From: Stephanodiscus triporus
Taxonomy: Eukaryota; Bacillariophyta; Thalassiosirophyceae; Thalassiosirales; Thalassiosiraceae
Direction of reading: 5' to 3'
Length of the DNA stretch: 17,914 nucleotides
Assembly: GCA_036939755.1 (NCBI GenBank)
Contig: JALLAZ010000273.1
Coordinates: 1 to 17,914, forward strand
The notes under the pieces were generated by a model. It did not search any database, was not told the origin of the DNA, and saw nothing but the letters and a program-made list of their open reading frames with translations. Position numbers and translations under genes: made by a program. Shown piece after piece: positions 8,967 to 16,763 of this stretch (position 1 is its first letter; each line of letters starts with the position of its first letter).

Positions 8967-10072
8967 TTATTGCTCCGCGTTAAGATTTGGCCATTTTCTC
9001 ATCGCTGCATTAGCCAAAACCACATCCTCGGTAGCCCTCAAAAGTTCACCGTCGAACAGATCGAAGTCGTCAGAGACATTGACTCGATAGCACTGAAGGA
9101 CCTCGTCTTTGCAATCATCTCCTGTCTTTCGCTTTGCTGGCGTAGTCGACCCTTGGTCAGAGATATTGCCGCGATGGTGACGGATCTCGTCTTCATAATC
9201 ATCTTCCGCATTGGGCGTTGCTGACTTGAAGGATCTGTCGCCAGAGACATTGCCTCGACAGTGATAGACCTTGTCTTCACAATCATCTTTCTTACGCCCA
9301 CTTAGCGTGTCTGGCGTAAGAATGATCGGATTCCCACTACTTGGTGTAACGATAGGATTCTGGTTCCTCTCCAACTGCTCAAAACTGAGCACATCTAGTA
9401 TGTGAGCAAACGGATGTTCTTCCTGCTCGGCTGACGGCATATCTCTCTATGCCAGCAAACATAAAAATTCACATTATTTACAGTCTTTTGAAAAGTTGAA
9501 GCAGTCGATTCATTCGTCTCATACCTTTTCTTTCTCGATTGCAACAGCATCTCGAAGAGCCTGCGAAATATAACATAACAGTGAGACAATCGTTTAATGC
9601 CATGTAATTGTCACTCTTGCAAATATTGAATACTTACTTGACAAACTTTCTCACGTGCGACGGCATCACTCACTACTTCCCATTCGTACGTTGAGTAATT
9701 GTACAAGAGGAAGCGACCGGGTGGTTCCATAGTTTGTATTAGATGGAGGATTCGTCTTGAAGGAAAGAGAAATGTTAGACTATATGGTATCCTTGTAGAG
9801 GCAAGTTTGGGACATTCTCACCTTGATATCACGGCCTTTTGCTTCTTCCTTGCTCCAATATATTCGCCCACATAATCATGAGCTATGCGCCTTAGCTGTT
9901 CGTTACCGCAATGGCTATGGTTATTCCCACCACGTCCTAAAAGCACATCGTTTTCAGTTGTTCTGATGCCTGGAGATGACATGATCGTCGATATGATCTT
10001 TAGTCGAAAATTTATCGAAGGAAGCCCACCGCTAACTACGCTGTGATTGTTGGAGCTCATGCTCCAAGGCAC
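8967..10072 (-). CDS. DUF6824-domain protein with C-terminal tandem repeats, 294 aa, four exons
   Basis: Minus-strand exons are 10072-9822, 9755-9638, 9560-9525 and 9446-8967. All introns (66, 77 and 78 bp) have GT-AG ends and frames join exactly. The spliced N-terminal half is a complete DUF6824 domain, a stramenopile family expanded in diatoms with no settled function: NDVLLGRGG, then GNEQLRR, AVISRRILHLIQ, EPPGRFLLYN and AREKVCQALRDA, about residues 40-130. Exon 3 encodes only 12 residues (ALRDAVAIEKEK). Exon 4 holds three tandem repeats of 28-29 residues starting at about residues 189, 217 and 245 (DDCEDKVYHCRGNVS, DDYEDEIRHHRGNIS, DDCKDEVLQCYRVNVS). No signal peptide or membrane span is seen. 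The Met at 10072 is taken as start; Met 5 and a later Met before SSPGIRTTEND are alternatives. It converges with the sorting receptor gene, leaving 103 bp between stop codons. Confidence 0.85.
9065..9290 (-). repeat. Three tandem intragenic repeats, 84-87 bp period
   Basis: Inside exon 4 of the DUF6824 gene the plus-strand motif AGAGAYATTG recurs at 9072, 9159 and 9243, each followed by a similar block ending TCGTCTT/TTGTCTT and AATCATCT. Spacings are 87 and 84 bp, multiples of three, so the frame is preserved. The copies have diverged at several positions. Confidence 0.85.
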
Positions 10073-10335
10073 GCGAGTGCTTAAGTCTGGAGGTAAAATC
10101 TCGTTGTTGATAAAAATTTATTGCTTCATTTCATAAGATATCAACAAACATGATCAACGGAGGTTTCCGAAATCTCTCCCGATTTTTCATTGTTGACTTA
10201 TTTTTTCACCCATTCACTATTGACCTTCGCACATGGAATAATCGAATCATCGAGATAGACGCTATCATATTGATATTTTTCAATACAAACTGTTATCATG
10301 CACATGATAATAAGATATTTGCTCATGGAAGAAAT

Positions 10336-11672
10336 TCATTCAAACGAGAAGCCCATGTCAGCCATATCTTCTCTCACACGAGCATCGTCTTTCAATTTTC
10401 TAGCTTCCTCCGAAAGCTCTTCATCGTCCTCCCCCACTTCAACTAAACCAGCTTCGTGAGCTGCTGCAATGTCTTCTAGATCATCCTGGCGATTAAGAAA
10501 CAACGTCAGCACAATGCAATGAGCACAATGAAATGAGAAGGGTTACAACTTACCAAATCTGGCATTGGGTATCTTAATATGGCTGCAACCCCTGATACCT
10601 GCTGTAATTGCTGTCCCGATACATGCATCGTGCTAAATACATAAACCGTTCCACCTCGCTCTCGCACACTCTCGACTAATGCGACATACTTCTTCCGCGC
10701 GACAACATCTGAGCTTCGGAACAGTTCATCCGATATTAACAATGAGTCAATCGCCAATTCTTCATTAGCTTTTTGTACATGCAGGTAACCGTAATAGGCC
10801 TTTTCAGGGGCAATATCAAGGAGCCTCATGAATCTGTTCAATACCTCGATCTCTTTGGATAATTTCGTCTCGGTAACTTTTGCCGTGATACTAGGATCAA
10901 GAAACAATTCCTCGATTGCGTGCTTATGTCCCGAGCTACAACGACACAGAACAAACTTTCCCTTATTTTCAATGAAAGGGCGATCATCTCTTCTCACACT
11001 TTCTTCCAATAAGTACTTGTAAAAGTCTTCTTTTTGAAATCCCGGCGAGCCCACTAAAATGCACTTGATCTTGTCGAAGGCGACATGGGTGAGTATGGCA
11101 CGATAGATGGCATCGTAGAACTTTGTGATGGATTTGCCATGGGCGGAGGACCCTGTTCTTTTCTTTGGAATGTTGACATCAATCCGAGCTTTCGTCACAG
11201 TCACTGAACCAGTTACGAGACATACGTGTGCCAACCCCCCGCTCATGACGACACATGCAATTTCCGCCCCCTTCTCGGGATTGCACGCCTCCTCTAACCT
11301 ATCCAAATACACCTGATCCCAGCAGTCTTTCTCTATCGAAAATTGTCTATCGAGCTCTAACGTCAACGTGTGAAATGCTCCCATTCGCACGTGCGCGCTC
11401 TCGGCACTGTTCGGCCCGCTTATTCTCACCTCGAGAGAATCTTTGAAAAAATCCACCTTGGTGATCGCGATGGTCAAATTCATCCTAACTTTGCTTGACG
11501 TGACGCTTCCGGTGGATGATTCCTTGCTAACCTTGCGAAGGGTGGTGCAACGGATTCGATCTCCAGTTTGGAGAAGGTTGTAGGTGTGCCATAGATCCTC
11601 GGGCGTGGTAGGTAGGAGGGAGACAAATCCGGAGCCGTCCTTGGCCGAGACATCTTTTTTCAGGAGTTTCAT
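10336..11672 (-). CDS. PELO: Pelota/Dom34 ribosome-rescue factor, 422 aa, two exons
   Basis: Cytosolic eRF1-like factor that, with the GTPase Hbs1, recognises stalled ribosomes with an empty A site and starts no-go and non-stop decay. Exons are 11672-10554 and 10485-10336; the 68-bp intron has a GTAAGT donor and CCAG acceptor, phase 0. The N-terminus is diagnostic: MKLLKKDV, then EDLWHTYNLLQTGD and ESSTGSV, the Sm-like eRF1-1 domain (about 1-130). The central domain (about 135-265) has GLAHVCLV, then IPKKR and ITKFYDAIYRAI, and it lacks the eRF1 GGQ motif, as expected for Pelota. The C-terminal eRF1-3 domain (about 268-373) has KAYYGYLHVQKANE and ends VAAILRYPMPDL. Exon 2 adds 49 acidic residues, ending MADMGFSFE. 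Animal Pelota is about 385 residues; the difference is mainly this tail. It is divergent from the S1-domain gene. Confidence 0.95.
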
Positions 11673-12013
11673 TTGTTTTGATCAGAAAGATTTCTGATGC
11701 GAATAAGAAAAGGTAAGCAGGGTGAGGAACGAGTTGACCTGTCAGCGCGCTGCACACCTTAGCAGCAGGTAAAGGCCTGAAGTTGATGGCGAAACTGGGA
11801 TTAGCTTGACCTCGTAGCACCACACTACTTATGGTATGGTACAGTATCATGATATGCTGAGCCACAGAGAGTTACTCTACCTACTCTCCTCTATTATTTA
11901 TACGATATTTGCCTCTACGATACAGTATCGTACTTTTCTCTTTGACTTTTCTTTTCTCCTCCTTCCCCGCCGCCCCTAATCTTAGTTGTCACCTCCCTCG
12001 CGCTCTACCCATC
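11673..12013. promoter_or_regulatory. Shared intergenic promoter region, Pelota / S1 gene
   Basis: The 341 bp between divergent start codons must hold both promoters. Visible elements are a 15-nt palindrome ACGATACAGTATCGT (11917-11931) and a related TACAGTATCATGAT about 80 bp to the left, sharing ACAGTATC. The segment before 12014 is pyrimidine-rich (CTTTTCTTTTCTCCTCC). No firm TATA box. An in-frame ATG at 11909 would extend the S1 protein by 35 residues, in which case the promoter would be shorter. Confidence 0.4.
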
Positions 12014-13362
12014 ATGTCCTCCTTGAAATGGAAGAAATCTCTGCTGATGGCATGCATCATGTCAACCGGATCGTTGGCGTTCCATAACGCCGCCCTTCGT
12101 TGCCAAATCAGGAACCTCTTCTGTCATAATGAAATTCGGCGTCAGCAACGTATCCACACCACCACCATGACCGCTAGCAGTGCCACAGAGGAAAATGGGG
12201 TCACTCGAAAACGGGGTGGAGTATCTCCATCAGGCGCATGTTATTACCGACGTATGGATGGGTCGTGGAAGCCACGAAAAGAATTGAATAAGCTCTTCAT
12301 AGGGGAGCGTCTTTTCGCGACTAGATTGCCGGAGAGGTATGTCACATATTCGTAATCACCACGCAATTGCCATTGCCACTGTTCCCCATAGCGAACCGAT
12401 TAACCCTTCTACTGTTCTCAATAGGGATCTTTTGGATGGAAAGACTGGGCCGAAAGGTTTGTAATACCCTATCTCATCATCAAATCACATATTCGCTTCA
12501 AATTCTTCAAGGAAATGCTTTCTCCTCCACCATAAAAAACTTTTTCATGCTCCTCTACTTCTTTAATGCAGCGTTCTTAGAATGCGGTGTCGGGGAAAGA
12601 AATTCCAAGGGGAAGTGGAGCATAGTCAATGGCATGGTCCGCTTGGGGAAAAAGGGAATGAAACTGTCCGTCGCTCGAAAGAGAATACTACAAAAACTAC
12701 CACCGAACATGTTGATCGAAGTATATGTCTCGAAAATAAAACTGGACGAAAGAACTCTTGAAGTTTGCTTGAACCGAGAGGAGGCGCTGGAGAAGGGATC
12801 AATCGGAAGCAAGATCCCTGCATCTAGTTTAACAGTGGGGGGGACATTAGCTGGAATTGTGAAGAACGTCACCCCTTATGGAGTATTTGTGGATGTAAAT
12901 GCAAATCGTAATGGACTACTCCACATTAGCAAAGTGGCCAAGCATCAAGATGCCTACGTCTCAAAAGAAGATGGATTGAAGAAGCTGGGATTGGCCAAAG
13001 GTTCGTTGGTAAATGTCATGGTAATGAGCAACGACGGGAAGCGTTTGGAGTTGGATCTAGCCCCTACTCCTGATATCACGGAGGGTACGGCAGCGGAAGA
13101 CAATCTTGATTCCGTTGATCCTTTAGATTCTATCTCTAGTGCAACAAGTTATAATTTGATGGATGATAATGCTGCTGCTTGGGTAGCTTACGGGGCCGAT
13201 GGAAGTGGCATTGAGGAGAGAGATGATATCGGCAACGATGAGGCGGCAATGTGGGCTGCCTATTCAGTGGATTCTTCTATCAGTGATATAGATGAAGATG
13301 AAGATGAAGATTACGATGAAGATACCGATATTGAGGATGCTCTTGGTATTGGCTATTATTGA
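12014..13362 (+). CDS. Plastid-targeted protein with two S1 RNA-binding domains, 381 aa, three exons
   Basis: Exons are 12014-12336, 12425-12456 (32 nt) and 12572-13362. Introns are 88 bp (GTATGT...ATAG) and 115 bp (GTTTGT...GCAG). Splicing gives LPER-DLLDGKTGPK-AFLECGVGER, a continuous S1-like fold. The leader SLLMACIMSTGSLA followed by FHNAALRC is ER-signal-like with Phe at the presumed cleavage site, resembling the diatom bipartite plastid-targeting motif ASAFAP. A first S1-like domain lies at about 86-190. A second, clearer one at about 204-282 has GIVKNVTPYGVFVDV, then GLLHISK and GSLVNVMVM. The tail from about 290 is acidic, repeats an AAxWxAY motif twice and ends GIGYY. The role is probably RNA binding in plastid translation or RNA metabolism, by analogy with S1 proteins; the exact orthologue is not known to me. 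The ATG at 11909 is an alternative start with its own hydrophobic stretch. Confidence 0.82.
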
Positions 13363-13539
13363 ATACTTTTGTAAGAAGACAATTTACTCTACTTCCTAGC
13401 CAAAAATTACTTATTCCACCGCAATATATCGGAATACTGAAATGAGAATTAACCAACTGTCGCTGTTGTCACTTCTGGTGTTGACTTAATTCAGCGTAAC
13501 TTATGAGCTTTTTTGTTGCCTGCCTAAGGATGCTAGTCT

Positions 13540-14223
13540 TCATGTGCTGGAAAGCCTGATAGTCTCAAAGCACATACTAGCAAGCATTTCCTCTCTGGCT
13601 TTCCTCGCTTCACAAACCTCCTTGAAATTATCTGTTTGCGGTGCATGAACTCTGCATACTGGGAATTTCTCTTTGTAAAGGCCTACTTTAACCCTTTTGC
13701 CGGTATCAGTGATGATACCATTTTCCAAGAGAGCCCTTACTGCCTCGGGGTATTTTTCGGTATTGAAACACGCCTCACCGGGCTTCAGCTTCATGACTTC
13801 AGGTGACACGGGGGAAGTCACATGAAGTTCATATAAAAAACAGGGATCTCCCCCAATCATCGCCTCGACGACATCGCGGACTTTGTTCTCGTCATCCTTG
13901 TCATTACAATATAACTCCCTTGCATGTCGGATAAGTCTTTCAGCGCCAAGATGACCAGACCACACCAACATCACACCAGAGTTTCCATATCCATCCATTT
14001 TGCGCACAGCACGGACGGGGGCCTCGGGAAAGCCGTTGGCCAGGGGAGGCACGACGAAGGGACAAATCTTTTTGTGCATGGCCCAATCCACCTTCTGGCA
14101 CGTCCTGTTGCAATATACGTCCACGCCGCCACATCCACCAGTGCATTTAAGCAGATCGTCAGCCTCACGACAACAATTCGAGCATTTTCCTTTTGTCATG
14201 GTTGAATAATAATTGATCCCCAC
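13540..14223 (-). CDS. MYND zinc-finger protein, 227 aa
   Basis: A single exon. The N-terminal MYND finger (residues 14-54) is complete: Cys14-x2-Cys17, Cys27-x3-Cys31, Cys38-x3-Cys42 and His50-x3-Cys54, with the typical YCNRTCQKVDWAMHKKIC. MYND fingers mostly mediate protein-protein contacts. The rest has no domain I recognise: GNSGVMLVWSGHLGAERLIR, KPGEACFNTEKYPEAVRALL and a basic C-terminus. It lacks an obvious SET, ankyrin or TPR region. No signal peptide or membrane span is seen. The start may be Met1 (14223) or Met9 (14199), just before the first zinc-binding Cys. It converges with the S1 gene, with 177 bp between stop codons, and is divergent from the MATE gene. Confidence 0.82.
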   Translation of the reverse strand: MGINYYSTMTKGKCSNCCREADDLLKCTGGCGGVDVYCNRTCQKVDWAMHKKICPFVVPPLANGFPEAPVRAVRKMDGYGNSGVMLVWSGHLGAERLIRHARELYCNDKDDENKVRDVVEAMIGGDPCFLYELHVTSPVSPEVMKLKPGEACFNTEKYPEAVRALLENGIITDTGKRVKVGLYKEKFPVCRVHAPQTDNFKEVCEARKAREEMLASMCFETIRLSST

Positions 14224-14350
14224 CGCGTCGATTCCCAGTCAAATCAGGAGGGGAGCCAGCTGGCCCACGTGACACCCCTCTAGAAAAAAACATCTAAGAA
14301 ATTTGGCGGGAAGTGTTGCCAAGCCCCGTTACATCATAAAATGTACTCTA

Positions 14351-14517
14351 CTACAGTTTCCATATCAATTGATATTTCCCTTCGAGGGAAATAACTCAGT
14401 TATTTCCCTCTTTATATTGTTCCTACAGTAGCAGTATGTAGAGACTGTTACGGTAGGAACAATAAGGAGGGAAATGCCTCCCTCGAAGGGAAATATCAAT
14501 TGATATGGACACTGTAG
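14351..14517. mobile_element. 167-bp fold-back MITE flanked by TA
   Basis: The outer 39 bases of each end are reverse complements with one mismatch (CTACAGT at the left end, ACTGTAG at the right). Pairing continues inward through ATTTCCCTC, ATTGTTCCTAC and a central hairpin (GTAGCAGT/ACTGTTAC), so nearly the whole element is one stem. TA dinucleotides border both ends (14349-14350, 14518-14519), compatible with a TA target duplication as in Tc1/mariner-type MITEs. The left arm alone carries a 23-bp palindrome (14386-14408). No coding capacity. The right end is 52 bp before the MATE start codon. Confidence 0.8.
14386..14408. repeat. 23-bp palindrome within the left MITE arm
   Basis: GGGAAATAACT, a single C, then AGTTATTTCCC: perfect 11-bp arms. 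The matching place in the right arm has only GGGAGGCATTTCCC, so the two arms differ in length here. Confidence 0.8.
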
Positions 14518-14569
14518 TAGCTCCAAGCCTTGGATTGCACCGCCCCCCATCACAAATTAAATTCCCGGC

Positions 14570-16444
14570 ATGAAAGCGGAGGATGTAACGAAAAACGTCA
14601 TGAAGCTTGAATACGGTGCTAACGAAGTGGATGTGCTGGCTAGTCGAAATCTAAAGCAGTCTGCTTTGACCTTCTCGACTTGGGCCGTCTCGAACACCAC
14701 GACCGAAGCAAGTGGTGAAGCCTTCAATAACTATGCTGCAACCACAACTGATCCCGGAATGGAATTCTTCATAATTGCCCTCGTCAATTTATTGTTTTCA
14801 ATCGTTGTCTTATATTGCTTATCATGGAGATGGATCGCGAAGAGGGCAGATGAATCCGATGACGAAAAACTTACAAACAAAGAGACAGCTCAAAATCCTA
14901 TTATCATTGAGAGCAAAAAAATGCAAGCTCGTTCACCAGCAGAATCAAAGCAATTGAGTGATGAGCTTAGCGTCTGTAACGACAACAATCATGTATCGAC
15001 CCCAACCGAGGGCGGGAGATTTCTACGCGAATCACGACTTCTCTTTGGGACAGTGGCGAAGTACGACGATGAAACGCACAAAATCATTCGGCTCGTTATC
15101 CCACTCACCTTTTCTGCCATTGCAACATCCTCCTCGGGATTATTTAAGGTAGCCATCATTTCACATTATGTGGGAACCGATGCCTTGATTGCATATGCCA
15201 TGGTAGATGGCCTCCTCGGAATCAGTTCAAGCTTCAATGGTGGATGGGTCCAAGCTGTCAACTCAGTATCAAGTATGGCCTGTGGAGCAAAGAACTACCA
15301 ATTGTCTGGGAAGTACGTGCAGATAGCTTGCATCATGTATACATTGTGTGAAATTCCTATGGGAATTGTTTGGATCGCTAGCATGGGACGAGTTGTCCTC
15401 TTCATGGAATTCGATGAATCAGTTGCCGTCATTGCACAGAGGTATGTAGTGGTGGGAATCCTAATTAACATTATAGGGGGCTCGATCGATTGTTTTCTTG
15501 GTTTCCTGTATTCAATTGAGAAGGAGGGATTTGCGAACACTATATACTGCACAAGCTCCGTCATTGGTGTAGGTATGATGTTTGTAGCTGCCAAGCTTGA
15601 TGCAAGCTTGGTTACATTGGGCATTGCCATGTTGGTCAATTATTGTCTACTCTTCTTCCTGATTGTTGTAATCCCACTCAAAAATGGATGGTTTAAGGAA
15701 TTTGAGAATGGATTATTTGGTCGGCTGTCGTTGTTGGAGGATTCGAGGGCGGCGAAGAATCTTTTCCAAGTTGCAGTGCCCCTCGCATTTGGGGGTATTT
15801 TGACAAATGCCCAGTGGGAGATCCTTACAATGTTAGCAGTAATCTTGGGGCCAGCAGAAGCTGCTACATGGGCAATCATGGGCTACATCTGGAACGTTTT
15901 CGAATCCACCACAGAGGCTGTCGGAAATGCCAGCGAGACATGGGTTGCTTTTCAACTAGGAGAGGGCCGTCCTGATCTGGCAAAGCTAGTTAGCTACAAA
16001 TCAATGCTCATCGTATCGATCATGTCGATCGTGATGTCCACCCTTCTAATGAGCTTGACCAATGTTCTGCCATCTTTGATGACAAAAGATGCAACTATTC
16101 AAGATATGTTGGCTGAGTTGTTTCCTTTAGTTGCCTTGGGCAATGTTACCATGTCCATGGGGATGGTATGCTTTGCTGTTATTGGTGCACAGGGAAGATA
16201 CGAAATATCAACCATGATTGCAACCTGTTGCGCGTTTCTTGTGACGATTCCTATCGGGATGGTATCGGTTGTAATGCGAATCAATCTCCAGGGCTTGACA
16301 TTCGCGGTTGTTATTGGCTACACTGTCACAGCAATGCTTTTATCAGCAGTTATAATACTGTCAGACTGGGATATTCTGGCAAAGGAGATTCAGGAGCAAG
16401 TGGCTGCCGAAGAGGAATACTCTGATTGTTTCCAAGGTGAATAG
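14570..16444 (+). CDS. MATE-family multidrug/toxin extrusion transporter, 624 aa
   Basis: Membrane antiporter expected to export organic cations or metabolites using H+ or Na+ gradients; substrate unknown. Single exon. The first MatE half starts at about residue 170 (HKIIRLVIPLTFSAIA) and the second at about 395 (NLFQVAVPLAFGGILTNAQW); both contain multiple hydrophobic spans typical of the 12-helix fold, e.g. GMVCFAVIGAQGRYEIST near 530. It is longer than usual for the family (about 450-550) because of an N-terminal extension of about 165 residues. This holds an extra hydrophobic span at 64-84 (MEFFIIALVNLLFSIVVLYC) and a hydrophilic, Ser/Glu/Lys-rich linker. The C-terminus is acidic (AAEEEYSD). 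A WW-like segment continues in the +1 frame directly after the stop. The start is 52 bp after the fold-back MITE, which may lie in its promoter or 5' UTR. Confidence 0.9.
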   Translation: MKAEDVTKNVMKLEYGANEVDVLASRNLKQSALTFSTWAVSNTTTEASGEAFNNYAATTTDPGMEFFIIALVNLLFSIVVLYCLSWRWIAKRADESDDEKLTNKETAQNPIIIESKKMQARSPAESKQLSDELSVCNDNNHVSTPTEGGRFLRESRLLFGTVAKYDDETHKIIRLVIPLTFSAIATSSSGLFKVAIISHYVGTDALIAYAMVDGLLGISSSFNGGWVQAVNSVSSMACGAKNYQLSGKYVQIACIMYTLCEIPMGIVWIASMGRVVLFMEFDESVAVIAQRYVVVGILINIIGGSIDCFLGFLYSIEKEGFANTIYCTSSVIGVGMMFVAAKLDASLVTLGIAMLVNYCLLFFLIVVIPLKNGWFKEFENGLFGRLSLLEDSRAAKNLFQVAVPLAFGGILTNAQWEILTMLAVILGPAEAATWAIMGYIWNVFESTTEAVGNASETWVAFQLGEGRPDLAKLVSYKSMLIVSIMSIVMSTLLMSLTNVLPSLMTKDATIQDMLAELFPLVALGNVTMSMGMVCFAVIGAQGRYEISTMIATCCAFLVTIPIGMVSVVMRINLQGLTFAVVIGYTVTAMLLSAVIILSDWDILAKEIQEQVAAEEEYSDCFQGE

Positions 16445-16481
16445 TCACGAGGAAACTGTACCCGCTCTCGAGATCAAAAAA

Positions 16482-16763
16482 ATGAAGGCTATGTTTGACG
16501 AACGTAGCAAAAAAACGTATTATTTTAATTCAGAGACGAAGGAGGCAACCTGGAAGCAACCAGGGGATGAGTCGCAAGAGAAACTTGCACTAGGATGCAT
16601 TGATGCTTCGGTAGTGGGCACACCGTGGACCGAATCAAGGGGGGTTGGCGAACATAAGACGACCCACTTCTTGATGAACGAGCGACCGTGGCCAAGGGTG
16701 ATGTTTGGCGGTGCAAGAAAGCAACGGAGACGCTCTACCCTATACTATAGGGTAGAGATTTGA
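16482..16763 (+). CDS. WW-like segment in the +1 frame after MATE
   Basis: This frame is open from 16356, inside MATE, to the TGA at 16761-16763; the first ATG is 16482. It encodes MKAMFDERSKKTYYFNSET then ATWKQP, a close match to the WW-domain core: Asp, the aromatic YYFN block, Thr, the second Trp and Pro. The first signature Trp is replaced by Met. The rest (GDESQEK onward, then RKQRRRSTLYYRVEI) is unrecognised. A separate gene only 37 bp after the MATE stop is unlikely in a nuclear genome. Alternatives are a frameshifted C-terminal extension of MATE (sequence error, recent indel or ribosomal frameshift) or a remnant in the 3' UTR. I saw no convincing intron linking the frames. Confidence 0.4.
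   Translation: MKAMFDERSKKTYYFNSETKEATWKQPGDESQEKLALGCIDASVVGTPWTESRGVGEHKTTHFLMNERPWPRVMFGGARKQRRRSTLYYRVEI
16733..16757. repeat. 25-bp perfect hairpin after MATE/WW-like frame
   Basis: CTCTACCCTATA, centre C, then TATAGGGTAGAG: perfect 12-bp arms. It lies at the very end of the WW-like frame, in what would be the MATE 3' UTR if only the annotated stop is used. Confidence 0.8.

Larger units (their letters stand above)
14224..14569. promoter_or_regulatory. Intergenic region between MYND and MATE genes, with fold-back element
   Basis: This 346-bp gap must contain both promoters. About half is taken by the fold-back element at 14351-14517. The rest shows CCACGTGAC (about 14266) near the MYND side, containing the palindrome CACGTG, a possible bZIP/bHLH site. 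No clear TATA box is seen. Confidence 0.4.

Noticed and set aside
10150..10446. 98-codon plus-strand ORF
   Set aside because: It is antisense to the Pelota second exon and its 3' flank; the minus strand continues Pelota in frame after splicing.
11527..11865. 112-codon minus-strand ORF overlapping the Pelota start
   Set aside because: It is a different frame over the conserved Pelota N-terminus and its 5' region, with no domain.
12367..12571. N-terminal part of the open frame that begins at 12367
   Set aside because: This segment covers intron sequence read without splicing, plus exon 2 in the wrong frame. The S1 fold is continuous only with exons 12014-12336, 12425-12456 and 12572 onward.
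14365..14553. 62-codon minus-strand ORF upstream of MATE
   Set aside because: It lies almost entirely inside the fold-back element and reflects the inverted repeat.
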